DNA of 64,000 bases, from positions 31,812,703 through 31,876,702 of the forward strand of contig CM036771.1 of assembly GCA_020796225.1 (NCBI GenBank). The letters are read 5' to 3'. The notes under the pieces are model-generated. The model ran no database searches. It was not told where the DNA came from and saw only the letters and a program-made list of their open reading frames with translations. Origin of the DNA: Arion vulgaris. Its lineage: Eukaryota > Mollusca > Gastropoda > Stylommatophora > Arionidae. The position numbers and the translations under genes were made by a program. Below are positions 63,646 to 64,000 of the stretch, in pieces. Positions within the stretch are counted from its first letter, which is position 1; each line of letters opens with the position of its first letter.

Positions 63646-64000
63646 AATTAGGGAATTCTTCTTTCTTAAAGAAGAAGAAGAATTAGGGAATTACCAGGAA
63701 ACCTGAGGTTACGTCAATGATATGATATTCTGGTGGGCTACAATCGCTGGTGCATTCTTCAAATGGGATTAACTGGTAGACAGGGAGAGATGAAGCTTAA
63801 AAGGAATGACATTTGCGCACTTGATGTGGAAGACAGTAAGAAACAAGACAGGATTAATGCTGACAGCAAGCAGAATTTAAAAAAAACTGACAACAGACAT
63901 TTGAATAAAATTACACAAATCAATACACAATGCTAAGTTTATTTACATATGGATTATTCAGGAAGAGGAAAGTGTGTGGCTCCAGCTTATTCTTTCATAT
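63646..64000. other. unassigned sequence
   Basis: A small GAAGAAGAAG run near 63670, then nothing recognised to the window end. Confidence 0.3.

Overview
The window looks like repeat-dominated animal DNA. No convincing host gene, rRNA gene or functional tRNA gene could be read from it. It is AT-rich, and long open frames are absent except for pieces of retrotransposons and DNA transposons. The mix points to an invertebrate, most likely a mollusc: RTE-like LINEs ending in (TGA)n, RNase-H-bearing LINEs, Penelope-like elements with a GIY-YIG nuclease, many tRNA-headed SINEs, hAT MITEs and an IS630/Tc1/mariner-related element. A SPIN/URR1-like hAT MITE at 8956-9130 would fit a freshwater snail, because I recall SPIN being reported from Lymnaea. 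That species guess is inference, not something the sequence proves.

Layout. 1-7.7 kb: SINE and LINE tails in both orientations plus a 34-bp minisatellite. 7.7-18 kb: more SINEs, the SPIN-like MITE, a second hAT MITE, Penelope tails with a 39-bp tandem repeat, and the largest RNase H LINE fragment (17.2-18.1 kb). 18.5-33 kb: AT-rich filler, nested LINE/SINE mosaics, an 18-bp minisatellite (27.4-27.9 kb) and a reverse transcriptase LINE (28.8-30.3 kb) that carries its own 20-bp minisatellite and a SINE. 34.0-35.7 kb: 47-bp minisatellite. 37.4-41.3 kb: a Penelope-like element split by a 2.17-kb DNA transposon. 42.6-46.1 kb: LINEs, one with a perfect 12-bp target duplication. 46.1-49.0 and 50.7-56.7 kb: long minisatellites (58, 34, 40, about 46 and 25 bp). 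56.7-64 kb: an RNase H LINE with a hAT MITE in it, SINEs, a 21-bp minisatellite, a second copy of the DNA transposon, and small repeats.

Tandem arrays make up roughly 11-12 kb (about 18%) of the window; most of the rest is dispersed repeats. The elements form a stratigraphy rather than a pathway: several insertions sit inside older elements with readable target-site duplications. Three themes recur. Transposon ends or coding tails seed minisatellites. Penelope tails carry a hammerhead-like core. Two copies of one DDE transposon are broken by different small indels. Family letters (SINE-A to SINE-I, LINE-1 to LINE-8) are my own labels for this window.
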